This document shows, one piece after another, positions 16,169-24,189 of a stretch of DNA of 32,768 nt (position 1 is its first letter; every line of letters starts with the position of its first letter). A program made the translations under genes and the position numbers. The notes beneath the pieces were generated by a model that saw only the letters and a list, made by a program, of their open reading frames with translations, did no database searches and was not told where the DNA came from. Origin of the DNA: an uncultured Aureimonas sp. (GTDB lineage Bacteria; Pseudomonadota; Alphaproteobacteria; Rhizobiales; Rhizobiaceae); assembly GCF_913775355.1 (NCBI RefSeq), contig NZ_CAJYIU010000089.1, positions 1 through 32,768 on the forward strand, given 5' to 3'.

Positions 16169-16780
16169 ATGGGGCCGCTGAGCAGCTTCGCCCGCCGCCT
16201 CCTCGTTCAGGCGATCGTCTCCGGCACCGTCATGGCCGGGCTCCAGGTCGCCGCGCGCTTCGGACCGGAGGTGTTCCCGCCGCAGCGAACCACTGCGCGC
16301 GAGGAGCCGGCATCGGCCCCGACGCGGACGGCCGCCTTCATCCGTCCCGCCGCCGCGCACGTATCCGCTGACCGCTTCGCAGAGGACCCGACGCGCGCGG
16401 ACGTGCGGGCGGGACGCTTAGCCGTCTGGCGGCAGCGCGACGCGAGGGCCGGCGCGGTTCCGCCCCGCCGGCTCGCCTCAGGGAGAACGGATCCGGGGCT
16501 CGGCGACGTCATGCTGTTCGACCGGTGCCGGCCGGACTGCGAATCGCGCGATCCGCTGCTGGCGTTCAACAGGCGGCCGGCCGCGACGGCGCCGGCCCCG
16601 ATGACCGCGGCGAGCGATGGTCTGGACGACATCGCCGTGTCCGCCGTCGCCTCTCTGCCGGAGGTCGAGGGCGACGAAGCCGCAGCCCCGCGCGACGGGA
16701 TCGTCGCGGCAACGGCGCGGGGTGGGCTCTCCGTCGCCCGGCGCCTCGTCGACATGGCCGACAGCGTCATCGGCTGGTAG
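16169..16780 (+). CDS. Hypothetical membrane-anchored protein
   Basis: This is 203 residues. The N-terminal segment FARRLLVQAIVSGTVMAGLQVAARFG (7-32) is amphipathic to hydrophobic and could be a membrane anchor or uncleaved signal. The rest is low complexity, rich in Ala, Arg and Asp, with one conspicuous Cys pair (FDRCRPDCESRDPLLAFNRRP, about 117-137). The C-terminus (GGLSVARRLVDMADSVIGW) is again amphipathic. It starts 3 bases after the preceding small gene. Its last 14 bases overlap the end of the convergent histidine kinase gene. It resembles no family I know. Coding status rests on the in-phase continuity, the spacing and the full-length open frame. Confidence 0.55.
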   Translation: MGPLSSFARRLLVQAIVSGTVMAGLQVAARFGPEVFPPQRTTAREEPASAPTRTAAFIRPAAAHVSADRFAEDPTRADVRAGRLAVWRQRDARAGAVPPRRLASGRTDPGLGDVMLFDRCRPDCESRDPLLAFNRRPAATAPAPMTAASDGLDDIAVSAVASLPEVEGDEAAAPRDGIVAATARGGLSVARRLVDMADSVIGW

Positions 16781-18026
16781 GCCGGTCATCCGTCGGCGGC
16801 GGCAAGCGAACCTCCTGCCGCAGCCCTCCTTGCGGGCGGTTGGCGAGGGTGATCCGGCCGCCCTGCCGCTCGATGATCTCGCGCGCGATCGCAAGGCCCA
16901 GCCCCGCCCCGCCCGTCGTCTTCTGGCGCGCCGGATCGACACTGAAAAACGGCTCGAAGACCCGGTCCATGAAGGGGGCGGGAATGCCGGGGCCGTCGTC
17001 CTCGATCGCGATCAGGACGGCGTCCGCCTCGCGACGCACCGCGACCCGGGCGCCGCCTCCATGCCGGGCGGCGTTTTCCACGAGGTTGCGCAGCGCCCGC
17101 TTGAGGGCGATGGGCTGCGCCTCGACATCGGCCTCCACCCGGCCGGTGGCGGTCGCGTGCAGCCCGATGTCGGAGAGTTCCCCGACGATCGCCGCGATCA
17201 TTTTTCCCAGCGCGACACGCTCGAAGGAGGACGGGTCCGTCTCCTCCCGCACGAGGCGGATGGCGCTGTCGGCGATCGCGTCGAGCTCGGCGAGATCGCG
17301 CAGCCAGCTTGCGCGTTCCGCCTTGGGCAGGAACTCGGCCCGGAGGCGAAGCCGCGTCATCGGCGTGCGAAGGTCATGACCGGCCGCCGCGATGAAGCGC
17401 ATGCGCCCCTCGTAGGCGGCCGAAAGCCGCGCCGACAGGGCGTTGAAGGAGCGGGCGATCGACCGCTCCTCCGGCGTCCCGCGCTCGGGAATCGGCGCCA
17501 GCGTGCCGTCCGTGCGAACGCTCGCAATGATGTGCTCCATCAGGCGGACGGGCCGCAGGATGCGTGCGGCGATCGGCACCGCGATCGCGATCGCGCCGAG
17601 GATCACGAGGAGGCCGTAGCTCGCGAGCGGCCAGACCGGCGACGGCGGGCCGCTCGGCAGGGCCATGCGGACCCACTCCGTGTCGGTCACCGGGAAGGCG
17701 ACCTGCCGCGTCCGCTCGCCGGTCGCCTCGACGACCGCCGGCAGCGTGCTTCCGACCGAGCGGAGCGCGCCGACGATGTCCGCCGTGCCGTCCGCATCGA
17801 CGCCGGCCGAGGGCGGCGGTGGAGCGAGCGTGAGGCCCGCGTCCCGCGCCCGAGCGGGCGAGCCGTCGACGAGCCGGGCGACAGCGACGACGGCATCCGC
17901 TGCGCTTCGGGCCCGCATGCCGTCGTCGGGACCGTCGACGACGAGGGCGGTCGCCCCGGCGGCCAGAACCACGACCGCGACGATGGCCGCGACGAGGAGC
18001 CCGATCAGGCGCGCGCGCAGCGACAT
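16767..18026 (-). CDS. Two-component sensor histidine kinase, EnvZ/TctE-type
   Basis: This 419-residue kinase has a first transmembrane helix at about 7-30 (LIGLLVAAIVAVVVLAAGATALVV), a periplasmic domain of ~100 residues, a second helix at about 132-152 (PLASYGLLVILGAIAIAVPIAARI) and HAMP. The H-box is FIAAAGHDLRTPMTRLRLRAEF. Catalytic boxes are N (RNLVENAARHGGG), G1 (EDDGPGIP), F (FEPFF) and G2 (GGAGLGLAIAREI). The H-D-L-R-T-P box is the EnvZ-type. The ATG at 18026 overlaps the TGA of the response regulator by one base. Its 3' end overlaps the convergent hypothetical gene by 14 bases. The signal is not predictable, as the periplasmic part has no recognisable motif. Confidence 0.92.
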   Translation of the reverse strand: MSLRARLIGLLVAAIVAVVVLAAGATALVVDGPDDGMRARSAADAVVAVARLVDGSPARARDAGLTLAPPPPSAGVDADGTADIVGALRSVGSTLPAVVEATGERTRQVAFPVTDTEWVRMALPSGPPSPVWPLASYGLLVILGAIAIAVPIAARILRPVRLMEHIIASVRTDGTLAPIPERGTPEERSIARSFNALSARLSAAYEGRMRFIAAAGHDLRTPMTRLRLRAEFLPKAERASWLRDLAELDAIADSAIRLVREETDPSSFERVALGKMIAAIVGELSDIGLHATATGRVEADVEAQPIALKRALRNLVENAARHGGGARVAVRREADAVLIAIEDDGPGIPAPFMDRVFEPFFSVDPARQKTTGGAGLGLAIAREIIERQGGRITLANRPQGGLRQEVRLPPPTDDRPTSR

Positions 18027-18772
18027 CAGGGCTCGTGCGCCTCGCGCACGACGCGCGCGGTGAGCTGGTAGCCGCCGTTGCGCACCGTCTTGAACAGCTT
18101 GAAGACGCCGTTGTCGCCGAACTTGCGGCGCAGCCGGCTCATCGCGACGTCGACCGTGCGGTCGAGCGGATCAGTGGGCGCACGCCCGTAGAGATGCTCC
18201 GCCACGGTGTCGCGCGACAGGAGCCGGCCGGGGCGATCGAGGAAGATGCGCAGGAGGTCGAACTCGGAGCCGGTGAGCGGAATGTCCCGCCCTTGCGGGT
18301 CGAGCACCGAGCGGGAGACGGGGTCGGCGACATAGCCCTCGAAGCGATAGGACACCTCGGGCGGCGTCCGCGCGGCGGCATCGCCCGGCGGGCCGTCCCC
18401 CGCGTCCTGCCGGCCTTGCCGTCGCAGGACCGCACGAATGCGGGCGACGAGCTCGCGCGGGTTGAACGGCTTGCCGAGATAGTCGTCGGCCCCGAGTTCC
18501 AGACCGATGATCCGGTCGACGTCTTCCTTCAGGGCCGTCAGGAGGATCACGGGCAGCGACGGCCGGTCGTGGCGCAGGCGGCGGCAGACGTCGAGGCCGG
18601 AGCCGTCGGGCATCATCACGTCGAGCACCACGAGGTCGATCCCCCCGGCGGCCACGGCCCGCTCGCACTCGCGCGCGCCGGACGCCAGCGCGACGCCGAA
18701 CCCCTGCCCCTCGAGATAGCGCCCGAGGAGCTCTCGGATGTCGGCGTCGTCGTCGACCACCAGAATCGTCAT
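18026..18772 (-). CDS. OmpR-family response regulator
   Basis: This is 248 residues from the ATG at 18772 (MTILVVDDDADIRELLG). The receiver has the acidic cluster VVDDD, the phospho-acceptor Asp in DLVVLDVMMPDGSG, LLTALKED and Lys in GADDYLGKPFNPREL. A Pro/Gly-rich linker (QDAGDGPPGDAAARTPPE) leads to the winged-helix domain with LTGSEFDLLRIFLDRPGRLLSRDTVAEHL, DRTVDVAMSRLRRKF and FKTVRNGGYQLTA. The frame is open upstream to 19114 but that extension is not protein-like. It is translationally coupled to the kinase gene and is its cognate partner. Target genes cannot be inferred from the neighbourhood. Confidence 0.95.
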   Translation of the reverse strand: MTILVVDDDADIRELLGRYLEGQGFGVALASGARECERAVAAGGIDLVVLDVMMPDGSGLDVCRRLRHDRPSLPVILLTALKEDVDRIIGLELGADDYLGKPFNPRELVARIRAVLRRQGRQDAGDGPPGDAAARTPPEVSYRFEGYVADPVSRSVLDPQGRDIPLTGSEFDLLRIFLDRPGRLLSRDTVAEHLYGRAPTDPLDRTVDVAMSRLRRKFGDNGVFKLFKTVRNGGYQLTARVVREAHEP

Positions 18773-19422
18773 GCAACCGTCCGCAGCCTGTTCGGGGAGC
18801 CCGGCCCCCGAGGCAACCACTACGCCACGGAGCGGAAACGACAAGCTGCGCGGCGCCGATCGGACGGCGTCAGGCGGGCGCGGTCCCGCCGTCCTAAAGG
18901 CCGTGCTCGCGAACACGACGGTCGCCGAGAGCGTCACCTGCGGCCGTAAGGTGCGCCGGGTTCCGCTGGCCGAGCGCGTGGCCCTTCGCCTTAGGACTGT
19001 CGTCGGCATCTCGAATCTCGCGCGCCGCCGCACCTGCGAAGCGTCGGGCGGCCAGCGGCAAACCGTCGGCGCTCGACGTGGCGCTGTGTGAGGGCAACGG
19101 TGTCCCGGGTCCATTCCCGTTCGTCCCGCCGGCCGACGCTCCCGGCCGCCGGTAGACCGTCAGTCACGCGAGGTTGACGGGATCATGCGGAAAGGCGCCC
19201 TGCCATAGCTCGGACCGGAAACGGACGAGAGCACGGGCGAAAACGTGCCGTCTTCGTTGTGTTCGTTGCCGGGCTCGGTCGGCGAGGCCTCGACGGCGGC
19301 CACCCCGCTCCAGGGATAGAGTGGGCAGGCAGCCCCTTTCCGGCTCGAACGTCGCGGCGGCCCCGCCCGGAGTCCGCGTCCGCCGCGGACGGGGCTCTAA
19401 GCCTTCCCCGTTTCTGCCGCTC
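18773..19422. other. 650-base GC-rich intergenic region, no gene seen
   Basis: This contains the promoter side of the minus-strand response regulator operon and the downstream side of the minus-strand HNH gene. Open frames exist on both strands, but they are Arg/Ala/Pro-rich shadows without Shine-Dalgarno sites. A small GC hairpin (CGTCCG 19377-19382, CGGACG 19386-19391) lies 32 bases past the HNH stop and might end that transcript. No tRNA or known RNA was recognised. Confidence 0.5.
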
Positions 19423-19749
19423 TCAGCGTCCCGCCTTCGTGGCCGAATGGAAGTCGGCGGGCTTGTTGGCGACCCATTTGACGAACCGCGCGACCGTCTC
19501 GTTGTCCGTCAGCGGAATCCCGCCCTGCGCATGACGGACCAGTTCGCTGGCCGAGAAATTAGCGTCGATCGTCTCCCGGCAGATGGGATGGACGGGAACG
19601 GTGTCGCGACCGCCCCGGCTCTTCGGTATCGGGTGGAACCGGTCGACGGTCTTGCCGAGGTCCCGCCCGCAGAGCCAGCACGGCTCCGCCGGCTTGGCGT
19701 CCGCGGGCGTCTCCTCCTGCCAGACGTCGTCCCGCCGCTTGCGTGCCAT
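19423..19749 (-). CDS. Small HNH-nuclease-like protein
   Basis: This 108-residue protein contains a zinc-finger/HNH-like core. Cys24 and Cys27 (CWLCGRDL) are followed by RFHPIPKSRGGRDTVPVHPICRETIDANFS, with His39, His54 and Cys57 in the positions expected for a compact CxxC-HNH fold. The C-terminal part (LVRHAQGGIPLTDNETVARFVKWVANKPADFHSATK) is conserved in small stand-alone relatives. HNH domains cut DNA in restriction, homing or repair contexts. No methylase, recombinase or phage gene is nearby, so its job is open. The ATG at 19749 is preceded by GGGAAAGCGCAGG. It is divergent from the polyketide synthase operon. Confidence 0.78.
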   Translation of the reverse strand: MARKRRDDVWQEETPADAKPAEPCWLCGRDLGKTVDRFHPIPKSRGGRDTVPVHPICRETIDANFSASELVRHAQGGIPLTDNETVARFVKWVANKPADFHSATKAGR

Positions 19750-20079
19750 CCTGCGCTTTCCCGACCTTCGAGCCAGATGCGACGCCCCCACGGTCGTCGT
19801 CGCTCCACCAGCCACCGATGCCGCGCACCCCGGCCGTTCGTCAAGACGACAGCGAGACACGTTGCGATGCGGGAAGCTCCAGCCGGGACGCACGTCGCAG
19901 GCTTGCCGACCTGATAGAATCGAAAGCCGCATGCCGCACGATCGGCCATGGCGTCGCAGGCGCCGGCAAATGGGATATGATCGACCGCCGGCTGCGTTGG
20001 GGATCGTGATCTGTCGATCACGGCTCGGTGAACGGTTTCGTCGGGTTCCTTTATCGGCTCCAGCACCAGCGAGATTCCG
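19750..20079. promoter_or_regulatory. Divergent region between HNH gene and PKS operon, with inverted repeat
   Basis: The 330-base gap lies between two divergent starts. The clearest element is a perfect 7-base inverted repeat with a 4-base spacer (CGTGATC 20005-20011, GATCACG 20016-20022), 57 bases before the PKS ATG. It is well placed for an operator or a leader hairpin. No convincing -35/-10 pair and no further gene were found. Confidence 0.45.
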
Positions 20080-21144
20080 ATGCCGTTCGACGCCCCCGTC
20101 AAGCTCCTGTCCGTCGCGACCGCCGTCCCGCCCCACGTCATCGGCCAGCGGGAGGCGGCGGAAGTCGCGCACCGCAGCTTCGTCGACCGGTTCGACGACT
20201 TCGAGCGGCTGGTGAAGGTGTTCGAGAGCTCCGGCATCCGGAAGCGCCATGCCGTCCGCCCCCTCGAATGGTACCCGCGCGCCATCGAGTGGCCTGAGCG
20301 GACCGGCGCCTATCTCGAGGCCGCGTCCGATCTCTTCGTCGACGCCGCACGAAAGGCGCTCGACGCGGCGGGTCTCGCGCCCGGCGACGTCGACGCCGTG
20401 GTGACCGTCTCCTCGACCGGCATCGCCACGCCGAGCATCGAGGCGCGCGTCGCCGGGCGGATGGGGTTTCGCGACGACATCGAGCGCATTCCGGTGTTCG
20501 GTCTCGGCTGCGCGGGCGGCGTGTCGGGCCTGTCGATCGCGTCGCGGCTGGCGGCCGGGCGCCCCGGGAGCCTCGTCCTTCTCGTGGCCGTCGAGATCTG
20601 CACGCTCGCCTTTCGCCTGGACAAGCTCACCAAGGCCAACATCGTGGCGACCGCTCTCTTCGGCGACGGTGCGGCGGCCTGCCTTCTGCGCGCGGGCGAC
20701 GGTGGGCTCGCCACGATCGAGGCGAGCGGTCAGCACACCTGGCCCGACACTTTGTCGATCATGGGCTGGGACGTGGACCGTCAGGGGCTCGGCGTCATCT
20801 TCGACCGGGCCATTCCCCCGTTCGCACGCGACAACATCGCGCCGGCCATCGACGCGATCCTCCAGCGCAACGGCCTCTCGCGGGGCGATATCGACCGCTT
20901 CGCCTGCCATCCCGGCGGCACCAAGGTCATCGAGGCCCTCGAAGCCGCCTTGTCGCTCACGCCGGGCGCGCTGGACGACGAGCGGCACATCCTTGCCGAA
21001 TACGGCAACATGTCCGCCCCGACCGCGCTCTTCGTCCTGGAACGGCTCGCCGGGTCGGACGCCGGATTGCCCGGGCGCACGCTGCTGACGGCCATGGGTC
21101 CCGGCTTCACGGCAAGCTGCGTCTCCCTGACGAGAACGCCATGA
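20080..21144 (+). CDS. Type III polyketide synthase (chalcone/stilbene synthase-like)
   Basis: This 354-residue protein has the length and Cys-His-Asn triad of the family: Cys144 in PVFGLGCAGGVSG, His277 in FACHPGGTKVIEALE, and Asn310 in ILAEYGNMSAPT. VVTVSSTGIATPSIEARV and FGDGAAACLL are also typical, and MGPGFTASC closes the sequence. Bacterial type III PKSs extend a fatty acyl-CoA starter with malonyl-CoA and cyclise it to alkylpyrones or alkylresorcinols. The N-terminus (VKLLSVATAVPPHVIGQREAAEVAHRSF) and overall pattern fit the bacterial long-chain acyl group rather than plant chalcone synthases. It is first in a three-gene overlapping operon with a methyltransferase and an exporter; the next ATG overlaps its TGA (ATGA). 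Confidence 0.93.
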   Translation: MPFDAPVKLLSVATAVPPHVIGQREAAEVAHRSFVDRFDDFERLVKVFESSGIRKRHAVRPLEWYPRAIEWPERTGAYLEAASDLFVDAARKALDAAGLAPGDVDAVVTVSSTGIATPSIEARVAGRMGFRDDIERIPVFGLGCAGGVSGLSIASRLAAGRPGSLVLLVAVEICTLAFRLDKLTKANIVATALFGDGAAACLLRAGDGGLATIEASGQHTWPDTLSIMGWDVDRQGLGVIFDRAIPPFARDNIAPAIDAILQRNGLSRGDIDRFACHPGGTKVIEALEAALSLTPGALDDERHILAEYGNMSAPTALFVLERLAGSDAGLPGRTLLTAMGPGFTASCVSLTRTP

Positions 21145-21647
21145 CGGCGGCGATCCTTCTTCTCGCCTTCGTCACCCTGGAGCGGCTCGCCGAACTCGCA
21201 CTGGCGCGCCGCAACACGGCCGCCCTTCTCGCCCGAGGCGCGCTGGAGTTCGCACCGGGCCACTATCCCCTCATCGTCGCGCTCCATGCCGCCTGGCTTG
21301 CGGGCCTCTGGTGGCTCGGCCGGGACCAGCCGCTCCACGAGGGCTGGCTGGCCCTCTTCGCGCTCCTCCAGATCGCCCGCGTCTGGGTCCTCGTTACGCT
21401 CGGCCGGCGCTGGACGACGCGGATCATCGTCCTGCCCGGCGCTCCCCTCGTTCGGCGCGGGCCCTATCGCTTCCTGTCCCATCCCAACTACGCCGTCGTG
21501 GTCGGCGAGATCGCCGTCCTGCCCCTGGCGCTCGAACTGCCCCTCTACGCTCTCGCCTTCTCGATCCTGAACGCCGCGGTTCTGGCCGTTCGCATCCGCG
21601 CGGAACAGGCGGCCCTCGAGCGGAACGCCCGTGCCCGGGACGCCTGA
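21141..21647 (+). CDS. Isoprenylcysteine carboxyl methyltransferase (ICMT)-family protein
   Basis: This 168-residue membrane methyltransferase has about four to five hydrophobic segments (MTAAILLLAFVTLERLAELAL, YPLIVALHAAWLAGLWWL, LALFALLQIARVWVLVTL, VVVGEIAVLPLALELPLYALAF). The C-terminal SAM-binding signature is RRGPYRFLSHPNYAVVVGEI followed by a late Glu-Gln (RAEQAAL). In Bacillus subtilis the relative BpsB acts with the type III PKS BpsA, methylating alkylpyrone products. The same pair occurs in many bacteria. Here the ATG overlaps the PKS stop by 4 bases, which strongly suggests it O-methylates the PKS product. It overlaps the next gene by 17 bases. Confidence 0.88.
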   Translation: MTAAILLLAFVTLERLAELALARRNTAALLARGALEFAPGHYPLIVALHAAWLAGLWWLGRDQPLHEGWLALFALLQIARVWVLVTLGRRWTTRIIVLPGAPLVRRGPYRFLSHPNYAVVVGEIAVLPLALELPLYALAFSILNAAVLAVRIRAEQAALERNARARDA

Positions 21648-23187
21648 CGACGCGGCGGCCGAAGCGCGGCCGGCGCCCTCAACGGCGGCGACCTGGATCG
21701 GCTTCACCGCCATGTGCATCGGCATGTTCATGGCGGTTCTCGACGTCCAGATCGTCGCGACCTCGCTGCCGACGATCCAGCACTCGCTCGGCATCGACCC
21801 CGATCGGATGAGCTGGATCCAGACCGCCTACCTGATCGCCGAGATCATCGCGATCCCGTTAACGGGATGGCTCACCGCGACGCTCGGCATGAGGCGACTG
21901 TTCGCCGGCTCCGTCTCGATCTTCACGGTCGCGTCCGTCGGCTGCGCCGCCAGCGGCAGCTTCGCCGAACTGGTGTCCTGGCGCATCCTGCAGGGGCTGT
22001 CGGGCGGCACGTTGATCCCGGCCGTCTTTGCCGCCGTCTTCGTCCTCTTTCCCGTGTCGAGACAGGGACTGGCCACGACGCTGGCCGGCGTCCTCGCGGT
22101 GCTGGCGCCGACCGTCGGGCCGATCGTCGGCGGATGGATCACCGCCAGCGCGTCCTGGCACTGGCTGTTCCTGATCAACGTCCTGCCGGGCATCCTCTCG
22201 ACCGTCACCGGGTCGCTCTGCCTGCCCCGCGCCGGGATCGACCGCACGGCGCTGGGCCGGATCGACGCGATCTCGCTCGTCCTTCTGGCGTCGAGTCTCT
22301 GCGCGCTGGAGATCGCCCTAAAGGAAGCGCCGCAGCGCGGCTGGACGAGCCCCATGCCCCTCGCGCTCTTCGCGCTGTGCCTGTCGAGCGGCTGGGCCTT
22401 TGTCGCCCGGAGCCTGCGCCGGGCGCAGCCGCTCGTCGATCTCGGCACGCTGGCCGATCGTCGCTTCGCGGCGGGATGCGTGCTCAGTTTCCTTCTCGGG
22501 ATCGGGCTGTTCGGCTCGGTCTATCTGATGCCGGTGTTCCTCGCCTTCGTCCGGGGTCACGACGCGCTCGGGATCGGCGAAGTCATGCTGGTGACCGGGC
22601 TGGCGCAGCTCCTCATGGCCCCAGTCGCCGTCTTCCTCGAGCAGCGCGCGAACGCCCGGCTCCTGACGGCGCTCGGCTTTGCCGTGTTCGCCGTCGGCCT
22701 CGGCATGAGCGCGTTCCAGACCCCGCGCACCGACTTTACCGAGATGATCGCGCCGCAGATCGTGCGTGGGCTCGCGATCATGTTCTGCCTGCTTCCCCCG
22801 ACACGTCTGGCGCTCGGGCACCTCGACGCCGCGCAGGTTCCCAATGCGAGCGGCCTCTTCAACCTCATGCGCAACCTCGGCGGCGCGATCGGCATCGCCC
22901 TCGTCGATACCGTCATCTTCGGCCGGGCGCCCGCGATCGGCGCGGCGCTCCGGGACCGGTTGATCGCGGGCGATCTCACGGCTGCGGAGTTCGTCGGCGT
23001 CCCGGCGTTCATGATCGAGATGCAGCGCGACGTCCCGCCGACGCCGCGGGCGATCGAGATGCTGCGACCGATGGTCGAGAAGGCCGCGCTGACGCAGGCG
23101 ATCAACGAGGCATGGGGCCTGATCGCCATCCTGACGGCGGTCGCGCTGGTCGGCGTCGCCGTGTCCGGGCCGCGAAAGGTCGCGTGA
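21631..23187 (+). CDS. DHA2-family (EmrB/QacA-type) MFS exporter
   Basis: This 518-residue protein is predicted to have 14 transmembrane segments. Signatures are GMFMAVLDVQIVATSLPTIQHSLG in TM1, WIQTAYLIAEIIAIPLTGWLTATLGMRRLF (motif A region), WRILQGLSGGTLIPAVFA (motif B region), and VLAVLAPTVGPIVGGWITASASWHWLFLINVLPG (the antiporter motif C). These indicate a proton-driven exporter of amphipathic or hydrophobic compounds. The start is a GTG at 21631 inside the methyltransferase gene (17-base overlap). In this position the natural cargo is likely the methylated PKS product, although many DHA2 pumps also move drugs. No membrane-fusion partner is encoded nearby. Confidence 0.9.
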   Translation: MPGTPDDAAAEARPAPSTAATWIGFTAMCIGMFMAVLDVQIVATSLPTIQHSLGIDPDRMSWIQTAYLIAEIIAIPLTGWLTATLGMRRLFAGSVSIFTVASVGCAASGSFAELVSWRILQGLSGGTLIPAVFAAVFVLFPVSRQGLATTLAGVLAVLAPTVGPIVGGWITASASWHWLFLINVLPGILSTVTGSLCLPRAGIDRTALGRIDAISLVLLASSLCALEIALKEAPQRGWTSPMPLALFALCLSSGWAFVARSLRRAQPLVDLGTLADRRFAAGCVLSFLLGIGLFGSVYLMPVFLAFVRGHDALGIGEVMLVTGLAQLLMAPVAVFLEQRANARLLTALGFAVFAVGLGMSAFQTPRTDFTEMIAPQIVRGLAIMFCLLPPTRLALGHLDAAQVPNASGLFNLMRNLGGAIGIALVDTVIFGRAPAIGAALRDRLIAGDLTAAEFVGVPAFMIEMQRDVPPTPRAIEMLRPMVEKAALTQAINEAWGLIAILTAVALVGVAVSGPRKVA

Positions 23188-23475
23188 CCGGATGCCTCGC
23201 GCCGTCGCCGCACCCAAAGGCGATGGGCTCAAGTTCGGCCGAGCGTCCGATCGATGCGGAATGCGTGGAGACGTCCGCCAGGACGCCCACCGTCCCGTAG
23301 CTCTTCACGACGGTGAAGACGTCAACGGCGGTCACGGGGAGGGGACCGGGTCTGGCGAAGAGCCGGAAACCGCCGCGCGGTGCGCCGAGACCGTCCATGC
23401 GCCGCAGCTTCAGGTGGCCGGCGGGGCTGCGGCATGATCGCGCCGCCGCGCCCGATCACGCTGGGCATGTCGACG

Positions 23476-24189
23476 TCAGGATCGTCCAGGCTGTCTCGGA
23501 ACGACGGCGAGCGCCCGTGCAGGGGCGCCGGTGCCGCCCGCGATCGCAAGCGGCAGGGCGACGAGCCGCGCGTAGGGCGGCAGCGTGCCGAGCGCCGCGA
23601 AGTTCTCGCCGATCAGGATGCCGGCGCCGAGCAGGATGTTGTGGGCGTCGAAGTTTTGGCTCGAGAAGCGATCGACGGACAGGCAGTCGGTTCCGACGAT
23701 CCCGACGCCCCGGGCGACCAGAAGATCGCAGGTGGCCGCCGAGAGACCCGGCCAGTCCGCCACGACACGGGGATGGTCGGCCGGATCGCGCCAGAGGCGA
23801 TCCCATCCGAAATGGAAGAACACGGCGTCCCCGCGCGCGAGGTCTCCGTGGGCCCGTTCGAAGGCGAGGACGCGCTCGGGCTCGACCAGGGTGTCCGGCT
23901 CGCAGTCGGTCGCGTCGATGGTCGCCATGCGTCCGATGAACCGCCGAAGCGGCATGTCGGAGATCGCCTCGGCATTGCGGATGAAGTGAACCGGCGCGTC
24001 GAAATGGGTGCCCGTATGCTCGCTGAGGCAGAGCCGGTGGTTGCAGGCAACGCCGCCGCGCTCGAAGCTCTCGACGACCTCCTGGCAGAACGGCGGGTGC
24101 GTCGGCCAGACGGGCATGCCCGACGTCATCGGGTGTGTCAGGTCCACGAGGTCGGACGCGTCGTCGAAGAGGTCGGCGAGGAGGCTCAT
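23476..24189 (-). CDS. Cyclase-family metal-dependent hydrolase (kynurenine formamidase/isatin hydrolase-like)
   Basis: This 237-residue protein has the family hallmark HTGTHFDAPVHF (58-69), in which His58, His62 and Asp64 coordinate the metal. The opening DLTHPMTSGMPVWPTHPPF is typical. Later come DAVFFHFGWDRLWRDP, GVGIVGTDCLSVDRF with the conserved Asp, and AHNILLGAGILIGENFAAL. Members hydrolyse amide or lactone-like bonds (N-formylkynurenine, isatin, cyclic acids). The gene follows the epimerase gene on the same strand after 307 bases, so it may belong to the sugar locus as a lactonase-type step. That is inference; tryptophan degradation genes are absent. The start at 24189 is the only one giving the full N-terminal motif. 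Confidence 0.85.
   Translation of the reverse strand: MSLLADLFDDASDLVDLTHPMTSGMPVWPTHPPFCQEVVESFERGGVACNHRLCLSEHTGTHFDAPVHFIRNAEAISDMPLRRFIGRMATIDATDCEPDTLVEPERVLAFERAHGDLARGDAVFFHFGWDRLWRDPADHPRVVADWPGLSAATCDLLVARGVGIVGTDCLSVDRFSSQNFDAHNILLGAGILIGENFAALGTLPPYARLVALPLAIAGGTGAPARALAVVPRQPGRS

Noticed and set aside
16617-18071. 484-codon plus-strand frame opposite the histidine kinase
   Set aside because: Antisense shadow; kinase boxes on the minus strand are complete.
19174-19914. 246-codon plus-strand frame over the HNH gene and flanks
   Set aside because: Composition is Arg/Pro/Ser-rich with no motif; the minus-strand HNH reading is far more protein-like.
23102-23398. Minus-strand 98-codon frame in the gap between the exporter and cyclase genes
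   Set aside because: The middle part (VTAVDVFTVVKSYGTVGVLADVST) looks somewhat protein-like, but it overlaps the exporter C-terminus antisense, lacks a Shine-Dalgarno sequence and matches no family I know.
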